DNA of 64,000 nucleotides from Pseudomonas berkeleyensis (GCF_014109765.1 NZ_CP059139.1:5229001-5293000); one strand, 5' to 3'. Positions 35,928 through 46,382 are shown, numbered from the stretch's first letter. Program-made: numbers and translations. Notes: generated from the letters alone by a model not told the origin.

Positions 35928-35956
35928 TATCGCGGACCTGAGCCAAAGGACACCTT

Positions 35957-36769
35957 ATGTCTCGTCGAACTTCCTCGGTCATACCCGGCTTCGGGCTGAC
36001 TCTGGGCTACACCCTCACTTACCTGGCGTTGATCGTGCTGATCCCGTTGGGTGCGATGTTCCTCTTCTCTTTCCAGTTGACCAGTGAACAATGGTGGGCA
36101 CTGCTCAATAACCGCCAGTTGCAGTTCTCGCTGAAACTCTCGTTCGGCACCGCCCTTGCAGCGGCCGTACTCAACGGCATTCTCGGCACCATCATCGCCT
36201 GGGTACTGGTACGCTACACCTTTCCCGGCCGGCGCATCATCGACGCCATGGTCGACATGCCGTTCGCCCTGCCTACCGCCGTCGCAGGTATCGCGCTGAC
36301 CGCGCTGTACGCACCCAACGGCCTGATCGGTTCGCTGTTCCCGTTCAAGATCGCCTATACCCCGCTGGGCATCACCCTGGCGCTGGTGTTCGTCACCCTG
36401 CCGTTCGTGGTGCGCACGTTGCAACCGGTGCTGGCCGATATCCCCAAGGAAGTCGAGGAAGCTGCCGCCTGCCTGGGCGCCAAGCCGCTGCAGGTATTCC
36501 GCCACGTGCTGCTGCCGAGCCTGCTGCCAGCCTGGCTGACCGGCTTCGCCCTGGCCTTCGCCCGTGGTGTCGGCGAGTACGGCTCGGTGGTGTTCATCGC
36601 CGGCAACATCCCGCTGAAGACCGAGATCCTGCCGCTGCTGATCGTCTCCAAGCTGGATCAGTACGACTACCCGGGCGCCACCGCCATCGGCGTGATCATG
36701 CTCGTGGTCTCGTTCATCCTGCTGCTGCTGATCAACATCCTGCAGCGCCGCATCCAGCCGCAACTCTGA
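35957..36769 (+). CDS. cysT: Sulfate ABC permease CysT (270 aa)
   Basis: Six-helix permease; opens with [20 protein letters not shown] and carries [20 protein letters not shown] and [19 protein letters not shown], typical of CysT/CysU. Ten bases before cysW; operon cysTWA. Confidence 0.95.
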   Translation: MSRRTSSVIPGFGLTLGYTLTYLALIVLIPLGAMFLFSFQLTSEQWWALLNNRQLQFSLKLSFGTALAAAVLNGILGTIIAWVLVRYTFPGRRIIDAMVDMPFALPTAVAGIALTALYAPNGLIGSLFPFKIAYTPLGITLALVFVTLPFVVRTLQPVLADIPKEVEEAAACLGAKPLQVFRHVLLPSLLPAWLTGFALAFARGVGEYGSVVFIAGNIPLKTEILPLLIVSKLDQYDYPGATAIGVIMLVVSFILLLLINILQRRIQPQL

Positions 36770-36779
36770 GGAGCCTGTC

Positions 36780-37646
36780 ATGAGCCTTGCAACCCTCGGC
36801 AAGAACGCGGCTGCGCGTCCGGCCAGTCGCTCCCCCGGCGCCATCGCCCTGATCGTCGTCGCCTGGGCGGTGTTCGCGGTGATCCTGCTGCTGCCGCTGT
36901 ACATGGTGCTCAGCCAGGGCCTTAGCCGTGGCCTGGAGTTCTTCTGGCAGGCGATCAGCGAGCCGGACGCCATCTCCGCACTCAAGCTGACCCTGCTCGC
37001 CACCGCCATCTCGGTGCCACTGAACCTGGTCTTCGGCGTTGCCGCCGCCTGGGCAGTGACCAAGTTCGAGTTCCGCGGCAAGAGCATTCTGATCACCCTG
37101 ATCGACATGCCGTTCTCGGTGTCGCCAGTGGTCGCGGGTCTGATCTACGTGCTGCTGTTCGGCTCGCAGAGCTATCTCGCGCCTTATCTCGACAGCCACA
37201 ACCTGCAGATCGTCTACGCCGTACCAGGCATCGTCCTGGCGACCATCTTCGTCACCTTCCCCTTCGTCGCTCGCGAGCTGATCCCACTGATGGAGGAACA
37301 GGGCACCACCGAGGAAGAGGCTGCACGTCTGCTCGGCGCCAATGGCTGGCAGATGTTCTGGCATGTCACGCTGCCTAACGTAAAATGGGCGCTGATTTAC
37401 GGCGTGGTGCTGTGCACCGCGCGAGCGATGGGCGAATTCGGCGCAGTATCGGTGGTTTCCGGGCATATCCGCGGTTACACCAACACGCTGCCGCTGCACA
37501 TCGAGATTCTCTATAACGAGTACAACATCGTCGCTGCCTTCAGCGTGGCGATCCTGCTGCTCGTCATGGCCCTGGTCGTGTTGCTGCTTCGCCAATGGAG
37601 CGAGGCGCGTCTGAGCCGCCAGTTGCAAGCCAACCGAGATGACTGA
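36780..37646 (+). CDS. cysW: Sulfate ABC permease CysW (288 aa)
   Basis: Six-helix permease with [40 protein letters not shown] and [20 protein letters not shown], hallmarks of CysW. Pairs with CysT to form the sulfate/thiosulfate channel. Confidence 0.95.
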   Translation: MSLATLGKNAAARPASRSPGAIALIVVAWAVFAVILLLPLYMVLSQGLSRGLEFFWQAISEPDAISALKLTLLATAISVPLNLVFGVAAAWAVTKFEFRGKSILITLIDMPFSVSPVVAGLIYVLLFGSQSYLAPYLDSHNLQIVYAVPGIVLATIFVTFPFVARELIPLMEEQGTTEEEAARLLGANGWQMFWHVTLPNVKWALIYGVVLCTARAMGEFGAVSVVSGHIRGYTNTLPLHIEILYNEYNIVAAFSVAILLLVMALVVLLLRQWSEARLSRQLQANRDD

Positions 37647-37703
37647 CAGCCGTTGCGCCGCAGCAATGCGGCCCGGCCCACAGAACTAGCAGAGGCATTA
37701 GCC

Positions 37704-38699
37704 ATGAGTATCGAAGTAAAAGGCGTCAACAAGCAGTTCGGCCAGTTCAAGGCGCTGAACGAGATCAACCTGAGCATCCAGAGTGGCGAACTGGTCGCCC
37801 TGCTCGGCCCGTCCGGCTGCGGCAAGACCACCCTGCTGCGCATCATCGCCGGCCTGGAAACCCCGGACAGCGGCACCATCGGTTTCCACGGCGAAGACGT
37901 TTCCGACCACGACGTGCGTGATCGCAACGTCGGCTTCGTGTTCCAGCACTACGCGCTGTTCCGCCACATGACGGTGTTCGACAACGTCGCCTTCGGCCTG
38001 CGCATGAAACCCAAGCGCGAGCGCCCGAGCGAAGATGTGATCAAGCAGAAGGTGCACGAGCTGCTCAACCTGGTGCAGCTCGACTGGCTCGGCGACCGCT
38101 ACCCGGAGCAGCTCTCCGGTGGCCAGCGCCAACGTATCGCCCTGGCTCGCGCCCTGGCGGTGGAGCCGAAAGTATTGCTGCTCGACGAGCCCTTCGGCGC
38201 CCTCGACGCCAAGGTGCGCAAGGAGCTGCGCCGCTGGCTGGCACGCCTGCACGATGAAGTGCACCTGACCAGCGTGTTCGTGACCCACGACCAGGAAGAA
38301 GCCATGGAAGTGGCCGACCGCATCGTGGTGATGAACAAGGGCGTGATCGAGCAGATCGGCACCCCGGCCGAAGTCTACGAGAACCCGGCCAGCGACTTCG
38401 TCTACCACTTCCTCGGTGACGCCAACCGCCTGTACGTGGGTAACGATCACCACGTGTTGTTCCGTCCGCACGAGGTCGATCTGTCCAGCGAGCCGAGCCC
38501 GGAGCACAAGGCTGGCGAGGTGCGTGATATCCGCCTGCTCGGCGCGATCACCCGTATCACCCTGAAGGTCGAAGGCCAGGACGAGCTGATCGAGGCCGAA
38601 GTGGCCAAGGATCACCTGAGCCTGAACAACCTGGGCCGTGGCACCACCCTGTACTTCAAGCCCAAGGGTGGCAAGCCGGTCGCCAACCCGGCCAGCTGA
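37704..38699 (+). CDS. cysA: Sulfate ABC ATPase CysA (331 aa)
   Basis: Walker [10 protein letters not shown], signature LSGGQRQR, Walker [13 protein letters not shown], and the CysA-type C-terminal TOBE region ([20 protein letters not shown]). Start at ATG 37704 ([15 protein letters not shown]). Final gene of the sulfate importer. Confidence 0.95.
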   Translation: MSIEVKGVNKQFGQFKALNEINLSIQSGELVALLGPSGCGKTTLLRIIAGLETPDSGTIGFHGEDVSDHDVRDRNVGFVFQHYALFRHMTVFDNVAFGLRMKPKRERPSEDVIKQKVHELLNLVQLDWLGDRYPEQLSGGQRQRIALARALAVEPKVLLLDEPFGALDAKVRKELRRWLARLHDEVHLTSVFVTHDQEEAMEVADRIVVMNKGVIEQIGTPAEVYENPASDFVYHFLGDANRLYVGNDHHVLFRPHEVDLSSEPSPEHKAGEVRDIRLLGAITRITLKVEGQDELIEAEVAKDHLSLNNLGRGTTLYFKPKGGKPVANPAS

Positions 38700-38710
38700 T
38701 CACCCGGTTG

Positions 38711-38735
38711 CCCGGAGCTGTCACCCAGCTCCGGG
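38711..38735. terminator. Hairpin after cysA, shared by convergent genes
   Basis: CCCGGAGCTG and CAGCTCCGGG form a perfect 10-bp stem with a 5-base loop between the cysA stop and the convergent membrane-protein gene. The T-run is weak, so it is a probable rather than a textbook terminator. Confidence 0.6.
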
Positions 38736-38753
38736 CCGACCTGGCGTTTCCCC

Positions 38754-39155
38754 TCATACCGCAAGCGCACGCGACTGGCGCAAACCGAACCACTGCAGTT
38801 CGGCGAGCAGCGCCACCACCACCGCCTGACCAATGATGAAGACGTAGCCGAACAGGTTCGGCTCGATCCAGCCAAGCAGCAGCGACAGCCCACTCTCGAT
38901 CACCCACAGCGTATTCAGACTGATCACCGCCCACACCGCCTGACGGTGCAATTGCGACTGCCGTGACAGCCAGAACAGCAGGCCGCCCAGTGGCAGCAGG
39001 ATCAGTGCGCTGGCCATCAGCAGCAGGCGCGGCAGTTCAAGGAAGCCGGCCAGCCAATTGGCGCCCAGTACCAGCAGCAGGCCGGTGGAGATGCCCAACA
39101 GACCGTCGGCCAGCAGGGCGTTACGCAGCAGCGGGGAAGGTTGCACGTGGCTCAT
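38754..39155 (-). CDS. Small four-helix membrane protein (133 aa)
   Basis: Four hydrophobic helices (ALLADGLLGISTGLLLVLGA, LLLMASALILLPLGGLLFWL, and two more) with short loops; ends WFGLRQSRALAV. Start at ATG 39155, with GGAGAAACC upstream. No family recognised with certainty. It is divergent from an XRE-type regulator, which may control it. Confidence 0.7.
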   Translation of the reverse strand: MSHVQPSPLLRNALLADGLLGISTGLLLVLGANWLAGFLELPRLLLMASALILLPLGGLLFWLSRQSQLHRQAVWAVISLNTLWVIESGLSLLLGWIEPNLFGYVFIIGQAVVVALLAELQWFGLRQSRALAV

Positions 39156-39276
39156 GAGGTTTCTCCAGAAAGGCACCGGGATTGGTGCGTGTTTCTAGAA
39201 TCCGTGCCACGCCAAAGCACGTCGATTACCTGCCAGGTAATGGCCGCGATGACCTCACTGCACTATCGTGCAAGCC

Positions 39277-40074
39277 ATGAATACCAACTCCCAGACCGCC
39301 GGCGCCCTGTTGCGCCAATGGCGCCAGCGGCGCCGCCTGAGCCAGCTCGACCTCGCCTGCGAGGCCGAGATTTCCACACGCCACCTGAGTTTCGTCGAGA
39401 CCGGCCGCTCCCATCCCAGCCGGGAGATGCTGCTGCACCTGGCCGAGCAACTGGAAATCCCCCTGCGCGAACGCAATCGCCTGCTCGGCGCCGCCGGCTA
39501 CGCGCCGTTGTACAGCCAGCACGAACTGACGGATCAGGCGTTGAGCACCGCACGCCAGGCCATCGAGCAGTTGCTCAAGGCTCACGAACCCTACCCGGCG
39601 CTGGCCATCGACCGGCAGTGGAACCTGCTGGCGGCCAATGCCTCGGTCGGCCCCTTTCTCGCCGGCGTACCGGACTTTCTCCTCGGCCCACCGCTCAACG
39701 TGCTGCGCCTGTCACTGCATCCGGAGGGCCTGGCGCCACGCATCATCAACCTGGGGCAATGGCGCGCGCACCTGCTGATGCGCCTGCAGCGCGATGCGGA
39801 AATCAGCGGCGACGCCGGCCTGCATGAATTGCTGGAGGAACTGCGCGGCTACCCGGCGCCGGACGCGCCGAGCGAACCGGTCAGCGAAGCCGTGCTGATG
39901 CCGGTGCTGCTGCAGACCGAAAGCGGCGTACTGAGCCTGATCAGCACCACCACCGTATTCGGCACGCCCAATGACGTGACGCTCGCCGAACTGGCGTTGG
40001 AAACCTTCTTCCCGGCCGACACCTTCAGCACCGACTACCTGCGCGCCCTGGCGAAAACAGCAGAGCAGTCGTAG
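39277..40074 (+). CDS. XRE-family regulator with MmyB-like ligand domain (265 aa)
   Basis: HTH_3 in residues about 8-65 (LLRQWRQRRRLSQLDLACEA, then STRHLSFVETGRSHPS), followed by the PAS-like MmyB domain (PALAIDRQWNLLAANASVGP). These regulators are thought to bind fatty-acid-like ligands. Start at ATG 39277. Divergent from the small membrane protein. Confidence 0.88.
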   Translation: MNTNSQTAGALLRQWRQRRRLSQLDLACEAEISTRHLSFVETGRSHPSREMLLHLAEQLEIPLRERNRLLGAAGYAPLYSQHELTDQALSTARQAIEQLLKAHEPYPALAIDRQWNLLAANASVGPFLAGVPDFLLGPPLNVLRLSLHPEGLAPRIINLGQWRAHLLMRLQRDAEISGDAGLHELLEELRGYPAPDAPSEPVSEAVLMPVLLQTESGVLSLISTTTVFGTPNDVTLAELALETFFPADTFSTDYLRALAKTAEQS

Positions 40075-40092
40075 AGCCGTTCAACCGCCCTA

Positions 40093-40111
40093 TCCCGCCA
40101 ACGAGGCGGGA
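40093..40111 (+). terminator. Short hairpin after the XRE gene
   Basis: TCCCGCC-AACGA-GGCGGGA, 19 bases after the stop codon. There is no T-run, so the terminator call is weak. Confidence 0.4.
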
Positions 40112-40286
40112 TGACGCGTCCAGCAGATGAATGCCAGGTGGCGCAGGATGCGCTGAACGGCGGCGATTTCCGACGAAATCACTCTTTCGGGTCATGCCCC
40201 AGACTCAACGACGCAGTAGTCTTGGCCCTGCGTCATCGTTGCGCCTATTCCCTGACTGCTCACAACAATAACAAGGAGCACCCCGG

Positions 40287-41033
40287 ATGCGCTGTAAAGC
40301 ACTGTTGCGTCATGCTTTTCTCTGGATGCTAGGGCTCTTCGTCGGGCTTTCACCGCTGGCCTATGCCGAGGCCGTCAGCCCCCAGGAACAAATCCAGATT
40401 CACGCCAGCCGAGCCACCAGCAGCCTCATGCTGTTACGTGGCGAGGGTTTTCAGAAAGCCCATCAACAACGCCTGGAAGCGGATCTGACCGCTCTGGCCG
40501 GCGCCATGCAGAGCCTGCCACAAGGTAGCGCCGAGCTCACCAGCGCTCACCAGGCACTCGTTACCCAACTGCGTAACGGTGTTTCCTATGGCCCCGGCGA
40601 CGACAACGTACCCTGGCGCTTCCCGGAAGACCTCAGCCGCGCCCTGCGCGACTTTCTCAGCGCCGCACGGGCACTGCCGGCAGGCGAACAACCGAGTGAA
40701 CTGGCCGCCAAGATCGAATACCTGAGCGTGCAGTACCTCAGCCGCTCCTACCTGGGCACCTTCGAGATCGCCCGCGAACAACCCGACACCTACCTCGGCC
40801 AGGACGAGCGCCTGCTGCTGCCGGCCATCGACAACGAGCTCAATGCACTGGATGAAAAGGCCGATCCGCAGGTGACGCGGCTGCAGACCCGCTGGAGCTA
40901 CCTGCGCACGGCGCTGGCGGACATGAACAGCCAGAGCAATACCCTGGCGAGCGTCTCCGGCCGCCCGTTCGCCCCCATCACCGTGGATCGCCACGCACGC
41001 TCGCTGACCACGCAGTGGATGGCGATGTTCTAG
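40287..41033 (+). CDS. Exported protein of unknown function (248 aa)
   Basis: A clear signal peptide (hydrophobic core WMLGLFVGLSPLAYAEA, cleavage near residue 29) is followed by a mostly helical domain with no family I can name. AAGGAGCACCCCGG precedes the ATG. Helical stretches such as QEQIQIHASRATSSLMLLRG resemble four-helix periplasmic sensor domains, but there is no membrane anchor or output domain. Periplasmic location is the only firm inference. Confidence 0.75.
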   Translation: MRCKALLRHAFLWMLGLFVGLSPLAYAEAVSPQEQIQIHASRATSSLMLLRGEGFQKAHQQRLEADLTALAGAMQSLPQGSAELTSAHQALVTQLRNGVSYGPGDDNVPWRFPEDLSRALRDFLSAARALPAGEQPSELAAKIEYLSVQYLSRSYLGTFEIAREQPDTYLGQDERLLLPAIDNELNALDEKADPQVTRLQTRWSYLRTALADMNSQSNTLASVSGRPFAPITVDRHARSLTTQWMAMF

Positions 41034-41069
41034 TCGTCGCGGCTAAAACGAGAAAGCAGCGGCACACCA

Positions 41070-41131
41070 TAGGGTGCGCCGCGCGCATCGGTGACACACG
41101 CCAGGGTTTCGGTGTGCATGGCGCACCCTAC
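41070..41131. repeat. Opposed GTAGGGTGCGCC-family pair
   Basis: AGGGTGCGCCGCGCGCAT and GTGCATGGCGCACCCTAC in opposite orientation, between convergent genes at 41033 and 41149. Confidence 0.75.
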
Positions 41132-41148
41132 CGCCTGGCTGGCCAGCA

Positions 41149-41673
41149 TCAAGCCAGCGCTTTCTTCTCGCGAATGCAGGTCGGGCCGGCGATTTCCACC
41201 ACGGCATGCTCGACCTCCTTGCGCAGGCCAAGCAGGAAAGCCAGTTCGGCGACCACGAACAGCGGGCCGACGATCAGCCCCATGACGTCGTCGACAAATG
41301 CCGGCTTGCGGCCCTCGTAGTAGTGACCGACGAACTGGATGATCCAGCCCACCACGAACAGGCCGATACCTGCCGTCAGCCAGAGCGCAGTGGAGGCGAC
41401 CGCCAGCACGGTGCCAGCCCACAGGCACAGACCCAGCAACGCGGTCATCAGCAGACCGAAACGGGTGTCCAGGCGCAGGTAGAACACCGCCGCCGCCAGA
41501 GCCGTCAGCGTAGCCGGCGCCAGCCACAGACCAGCGACCTCGAAACCCGGCCGCGACAGCAGCACGGCAACGGCCAGCACGATCATCGGGATGCCGATGA
41601 AATGACTGGCGATATTGCGCCGGTCGCGATGGTAGGCGGCATACTGCGCCAGGTGATCGACGAGGGTTTTCAT
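41149..41673 (-). CDS. Mpo1-like (DUF962/YGL010w) membrane protein (174 aa)
   Basis: Begins MKTLVDHLAQYAAYHRDRRN with the conserved HxIGIP (ASHFIGIPMIVLA) and QFVGHYYEGRKPAFVDD motifs of the Mpo1 family, whose yeast member is an iron-dependent dioxygenase of 2-hydroxy fatty acids. Four to five helices. The His residues in both motifs are present, so dioxygenase activity is plausible. Start at ATG 41673 (AGGACGATAACA upstream). Confidence 0.85.
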   Translation of the reverse strand: MKTLVDHLAQYAAYHRDRRNIASHFIGIPMIVLAVAVLLSRPGFEVAGLWLAPATLTALAAAVFYLRLDTRFGLLMTALLGLCLWAGTVLAVASTALWLTAGIGLFVVGWIIQFVGHYYEGRKPAFVDDVMGLIVGPLFVVAELAFLLGLRKEVEHAVVEIAGPTCIREKKALA

Positions 41674-41797
41674 TGTTATCGTCCTCATGTGCGGAAATAG
41701 GCCAGGCCATCATCACCCCGAGCCCGGCCGCCGCTCTGTCAGCTAGCCGACAATGGCAGGGATCGCCATGCAGCCTTCATCACCGCCAGGAGCTGTA

Positions 41798-42484
41798 ATG
41801 CCCGATTCCTCCCCTTTTCTCATTGCACTGCGCCAGGGCCACTGGTTCGCCGGGCTGCCGAACGAACTGCAACAGGCCCTGCTGGACATGGCCCAGGTAC
41901 AGCAATTCGATGCTGGTCAGCGTCTGTTCCGCCGCGGCGATAAACCCAGTGGACTGTATGCGGTGATCGAAGGGGCAGTGCGCGTTGGCGCGGTCAGCGA
42001 AACCGGCAAGGAAGCGTTGCTGATCCTGGTCGAGCCGCCCTACTGGTTTGGCGAAATCTCGCTGTTCGACGGTTTGCCGCGTACCCACGACGCCTTCGCC
42101 GAGAGCGCCAGCACCCTGCTGCTGCTGCCGCAGGCCGAGCTGCTCGCCCTGCTCGAACGTCAGCCGCAGCACTGGCGCGACTTTGCCCTGCTGATGAGCC
42201 AGAAACTGCGCATGGCCTTCATCGCCCTTGAGGAGATGAGCCTGCTACCAGCCGCTCCACGCCTGGCCCGGCGCCTGCTGCTGATCGCCGAGAACTACGG
42301 CGAAGGCGAGCCGCGCCAGGTGCTGCACCTGGCCCAGGAACAACTCGCGTTGATGCTCTCGCTGTCACGCCAGACCACCAACCAGATCCTCAAGGAGCTG
42401 GAAGCCCAGGGCATCGTGCGCCTGACCTACGGCGAGATCGAGATCCTCGACCGGGCACGCCTGCGCAAGGCAGCGGAGAGCTGA
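41798..42484 (+). CDS. Crp/Fnr-family regulator (228 aa)
   Basis: N-terminal cyclic-nucleotide-binding fold (LYAVIEGAVRVGAVSETGKE, WFGEISLFDGLPRTHDAFAE) and C-terminal HTH (LSLSRQTTNQILKELEAQGI). No Cys cluster for an iron-sulfur centre, so it is not a classical Fnr. Start at ATG 41798, with a strong CAGGAG; in-frame upstream codons to 41753 lack one. Confidence 0.88.
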   Translation: MPDSSPFLIALRQGHWFAGLPNELQQALLDMAQVQQFDAGQRLFRRGDKPSGLYAVIEGAVRVGAVSETGKEALLILVEPPYWFGEISLFDGLPRTHDAFAESASTLLLLPQAELLALLERQPQHWRDFALLMSQKLRMAFIALEEMSLLPAAPRLARRLLLIAENYGEGEPRQVLHLAQEQLALMLSLSRQTTNQILKELEAQGIVRLTYGEIEILDRARLRKAAES

Positions 42485-42557
42485 GCACTGTTTTCGACGC
42501 ATCGAGCTGTGCGCGATACTGCTGCCACTTTTCAGGCCAACCTCCGGTAGCCCTTCC

Positions 42558-42899
42558 ATGAACTTGAACCGCGTGATCCTGTTCAGCCCTCGACCGCGAG
42601 CGCTTGCAGACTTCTACTGCAGCGCCTTCGGCCTGCAAATCCTGGCAACCGAGGGCACCTTCGTGGATGTCGGGCTCCCTGGCTCGCCCAGCACCCGTAT
42701 AGGCTTTCACAAGGGCACGCGCACACCTGGCGCATCGATCAAACTCTGCTTCCATACACCCGAGGTTGCCGCCGAGCGGGAACGCCTGATCGGCCTTGGC
42801 GTCCAGATGGGCAAGTTGCACGGCAGCGCCGAGTCGCTGTGCTTCTGCGACGGCACGGACGCGGAAGGCAATCTGTTGCAGATCACCAATCGCGCCTGA
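42558..42899 (+). CDS. VOC/glyoxalase-family protein (113 aa)
   Basis: A single glyoxalase fold: LNRVILFSPRPRALADFYCS at the start, TRIGFHKGTRTPGASIKLCF, and a final strand GNLLQITNRA. One of the usual metal-binding positions is not obviously His/Glu, so metal dependence is uncertain. Function unknown; stands alone 73 bases after the Crp/Fnr gene on the same strand. Confidence 0.8.
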   Translation: MNLNRVILFSPRPRALADFYCSAFGLQILATEGTFVDVGLPGSPSTRIGFHKGTRTPGASIKLCFHTPEVAAERERLIGLGVQMGKLHGSAESLCFCDGTDAEGNLLQITNRA

Positions 42900-43017
42900 A
42901 CCACATATTCGCAGGGTATCGAGCAGGCCTTCACGCCAGGTTGAAGCCACTCAGGAACAGCTGGCGTCCTGCCACTGTCCAAGGCCTGTCCCGTTTCCTT
43001 CAGGTAGTACCGCTGCG

Positions 43018-45012
43018 ATGTCCGATAGCCCTCGCTCCCCGTTGCCCGACGTACTCGCCGGCCCGCTGCTGCGGCGCCTGGAGCCCGGCCGCCTGGTGCT
43101 GTGGTTGGTGGCCAGTCGCGAACTGAACCTGCAGCTGTGGCTGCAAGCCGAGGGCGAAGCGCAACGCCGCCTGAGCCTCGATGAACACTGCCAGCGCCTG
43201 CCGCTGGGGCGCCATGCTGTGCTGCACCTGATCGACCTGCCGCTGGAGCAGACCCTGCCGCAGGACGTGCGCATCGCCTATGACCTGCAGATCGTCGAGG
43301 ACAACGTCGCACGCAACCTGGCCGACTGGGCACCGCACCTGCTCTACGACGGCGCCGAACACGCCGACTTCGTCCTGCGCTCACGGGTCGACCAGTTGCT
43401 CCATGGCTCCTGCCGCAAACCGCATCATGCGGCGGCCGACGGCCTGCTCTGCGCCGACCGCCTGCTGGCCGAACAGGCCGATCCCGCACAGCGCCCGGCC
43501 CTGCTGCTGATGAGCGGCGACCAGGTCTACGTCGACGACGTTGCCGGGCCGATGCTCTGCGCCATCCACCAGTTGATCGCCCGCCTCGGTCTGTTCGACG
43601 AGTGGCTCGAAGGCGCCGTGGTCGAGGACAGCCAGGCGCTCTACGCCAACCCGGTCGGCTACTACCAGCGCGCCGATCTGCTGCCGGCGCTCAAAAGTAA
43701 CCAGACCCTGCGCGACAAGTTCTTCGGCGGCGTGGAGAAACCCATCTTCACCAGCAGCAGCGCCGACAACCACCTGGTGACCTTCGCCGAAATGATCGCC
43801 ATGTACCTGCTGGTCTGGTCGCCGGTACCCTGGACGTTGATCGAGGAAAGCCAGCCGCCGCTGAACGAAGAACAGCAGCAACGCTACGCCGACGAGCGCC
43901 AGCGCATCGACGCTTTCCGCCAGAACCTCGGCCAGGTTGCCCGCGTACTCGCGCACTTGCCGACGCTGATGATCTTCGACGACCACGACGTCACCGATGA
44001 CTGGAACCTCTCCGCACGCTGGGAAGAGACCGCCTACGGCCACCCCTTCTCCAAGCGCATCATCGGCAACGCCCTGCTCGCCTACCTGTTGTGTCAGGGC
44101 TGGGGCAACCATCCGGATGCATTCGAGGAGCCGCTACAAGCCTGCTCCAAGCTGTTAAAGGAACGACAGGACAACCACCTGCATGCCAAGGCACAGGACG
44201 AACTGCTCGACACCCTGCTGCACTTCGAGCACTGGCACTACGTGCTGCCCACCACGCCGGCCTTGTTGGTGCTCGATACCCGCACGCGGCGCTGGCGCAG
44301 CGAGGGGCACCTGTCCAAGCCCTCGGGGCTGATGGATTGGGAGGCGTTGTGCGAATTCCAGCAGGCGCTCCTCGATCACCCCAGTTGCATCATCGTCTCG
44401 CCAGCGCCGATGTTCGGCGTGAAGCTGATCGAAGGTATCCAGAAACTCTTCACCCTCGCCGGCCACCCACTAATGGTCGACGCGGAGAACTGGATGGCCC
44501 ATCGCGGCGCGGCGAGCGTGATGCTGAACATCTTCCGCCACTCACGTACGCCGAGGGACTTCGTCATCCTTTCCGGCGACGTCCACTACTCCTTCGTCTA
44601 CCGCGTGAGCATCCGCCACCGTCGCGCCAGCCCGACCATCTGGCAGATCACCAGCAGCGGCATCAAGAACGAATTCCCGGCCGAGCTGCTGGACTGGTTC
44701 GACCGCCTCAACCGCTGGCTCTATGCGCCCTGGTCGCCACTCAACTGGCTGACCAAACGCCGGCGCATGCGCGTCGCGCCGCTGATTCCCGACCGTAGCC
44801 GCTCCGGCGAACGCCTGTGGAACGGCGCCGGGCTCGGCCAGGTGTTCTTCGACGATCAGGGCCGGCCCAAGCGCATCCTGCAGCTCAATGCCGATGGCTC
44901 TGGGCCTGTGACCTTCGTCGCCGAGCGCGAATCCGGCCCGGCGACGGCACCACTACTCAGGCATCCGGATCGAAGTGCAACTCCGGCGGACGGCGACGGA
45001 AGCCTCCGGTGA
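43018..45012 (+). CDS. PhoD-like metallophosphatase family protein (664 aa)
   Basis: Metal-ligand motifs of the PhoD-like fold are visible: LLMSGDQVYVDD (about residue 161), MIFDDHDVTDDWN (about 318) and LSGDVHYSF (about 518). No signal peptide is seen, unlike secreted PhoD enzymes, so it may act in the cytoplasm. Start at ATG 43018; the frame extends upstream into the VOC gene. The last 56 bases overlap the convergent permease gene. Confidence 0.85.
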   Translation: MSDSPRSPLPDVLAGPLLRRLEPGRLVLWLVASRELNLQLWLQAEGEAQRRLSLDEHCQRLPLGRHAVLHLIDLPLEQTLPQDVRIAYDLQIVEDNVARNLADWAPHLLYDGAEHADFVLRSRVDQLLHGSCRKPHHAAADGLLCADRLLAEQADPAQRPALLLMSGDQVYVDDVAGPMLCAIHQLIARLGLFDEWLEGAVVEDSQALYANPVGYYQRADLLPALKSNQTLRDKFFGGVEKPIFTSSSADNHLVTFAEMIAMYLLVWSPVPWTLIEESQPPLNEEQQQRYADERQRIDAFRQNLGQVARVLAHLPTLMIFDDHDVTDDWNLSARWEETAYGHPFSKRIIGNALLAYLLCQGWGNHPDAFEEPLQACSKLLKERQDNHLHAKAQDELLDTLLHFEHWHYVLPTTPALLVLDTRTRRWRSEGHLSKPSGLMDWEALCEFQQALLDHPSCIIVSPAPMFGVKLIEGIQKLFTLAGHPLMVDAENWMAHRGAASVMLNIFRHSRTPRDFVILSGDVHYSFVYRVSIRHRRASPTIWQITSSGIKNEFPAELLDWFDRLNRWLYAPWSPLNWLTKRRRMRVAPLIPDRSRSGERLWNGAGLGQVFFDDQGRPKRILQLNADGSGPVTFVAERESGPATAPLLRHPDRSATPADGDGSLR

Positions 45013-46282
45013 GCCAAGCCAGGTACAGGCCACCGATCACCAGCCAGGCGCAGCCGAGCATGATCGCCAGACGATCCAGGCTGACCATCAGCCACAGCGT
45101 CGCCAGCAAGCCTATCAGCGGGCACAGCAGGTAGCGCAGCACCTGCAACGCCCCGCGCGCCTGTGGCTGGCGAGTGAAGTGCACGATCACCGCCAGGTTG
45201 ACCAGGCTGAAGGCTAAAAAGGCGCCGAAGTTGATGAAGGAGGTCGAGGTGGTGACGTCCAGCTTCAGCGCCAGCAAGGCCACCACTGCGCACACCACGA
45301 TAGCGCCCACCGGTGTACCGAAACGCGGGCTCAGGGTGCCGAGCAGGGCACGCGGCAGCACGCCGTCACGGCCCATGGCAAACATCAGACGTGAGGCACT
45401 GGCCTGGGCCGACAGGCCCGAGGTGAACTGGCCAACGATCAGGCCGATGAGGAAGAACGACACGAACACATCGCCGCCGATGTTGCGGGCGATCTCGTAG
45501 GCCGCCGCATCGCTGCTTTCGAACACGGTGGACGGGTGCGCCAGCTGCACGAAGTAGGCAGTGACCACGAAGATCAGGCCGCCGATCAGGGTGATCAGCA
45601 GGATCGCTCGCGGGATGGTGCGCTGCGGCTCATGGGTTTCTTCGGTCAGGGTGCTGACCGCATCGAAGCCGAGGAAGGAGTAGCAGGCCACTGCCGCACC
45701 AGCCATGATCAGCGACAGGTTCATGCCCTCACCGATGAAGGGCTCAAGCGACCACAGCGGTTTGCTGGCATCGCCCAATACGTAGTGCACGCAGAGTGCC
45801 ACGAAGGCCAGCAGCACGAGGAACTGCACCAGCATCAGCACGCCGTTGATGCCCTTGGCCAGGCGCAGACCGATCACGTTGATCACACTGGTGACCAGGA
45901 TGAAGGTCAGCACCCACAGCGCCTGCGGCACCTCGGGGAAGGCCGAGTGCAGATAGGCCGCGCCGATCAGCCAGATGGCCATGGGCAGGAACAGGTAGTC
46001 GAGCAGCACCGACCAGCCGGCGATAAAGCCCAGGTGATCGTTGATGCTACGGCGCACGTAGCTGTAGGCAGAGCCGGCCACCGGGAACAACGCGGCCATA
46101 CGTGCGTAACTGAGGGCGGTGAAGAGCATCGCCAGCGAGGCGGCGACATAGGTCGCGGGCACCGCACCACGGCTGATCTCGGCGAGGATGCCGAAGGTGC
46201 CAAGAACGATGATGGGTGTCATGTAGGCGATGCCGAAGAGCACCACCGCCCCCAGTGAGAGGGATCGTTGCAGACGAGCCAT
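44957..46282 (-). CDS. APC-family amine/amino-acid permease, PuuP-like (441 aa)
   Basis: Twelve helices; N-terminal LGAVVLFGIAYMTPIIVLGT, LFPVAGSAYSYVRRSINDHL, SFLGFDAVSTLTEETHEPQR and SRLMFAMGRDGVLPRALLGT closely follow the E. coli putrescine importer PuuP. Putrescine or a related amine is a plausible substrate, and gamma-glutamylpolyamine genes lie about 4 kb away. The 3' end overlaps the PhoD-like gene by 56 bases. Confidence 0.88.
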   Translation of the reverse strand: MARLQRSLSLGAVVLFGIAYMTPIIVLGTFGILAEISRGAVPATYVAASLAMLFTALSYARMAALFPVAGSAYSYVRRSINDHLGFIAGWSVLLDYLFLPMAIWLIGAAYLHSAFPEVPQALWVLTFILVTSVINVIGLRLAKGINGVLMLVQFLVLLAFVALCVHYVLGDASKPLWSLEPFIGEGMNLSLIMAGAAVACYSFLGFDAVSTLTEETHEPQRTIPRAILLITLIGGLIFVVTAYFVQLAHPSTVFESSDAAAYEIARNIGGDVFVSFFLIGLIVGQFTSGLSAQASASRLMFAMGRDGVLPRALLGTLSPRFGTPVGAIVVCAVVALLALKLDVTTSTSFINFGAFLAFSLVNLAVIVHFTRQPQARGALQVLRYLLCPLIGLLATLWLMVSLDRLAIMLGCAWLVIGGLYLAWLTGGFRRRPPELHFDPDA

Positions 46283-46382
46283 TACTTGCTACTCCCGTTT
46301 TTTAAATTGTTATGGCAGAGCCGAAGTCGGCAAAAAACGCGCGGCAGGGCCGCAGCGGGCGCATCGATGGCGCCCGTCTATA

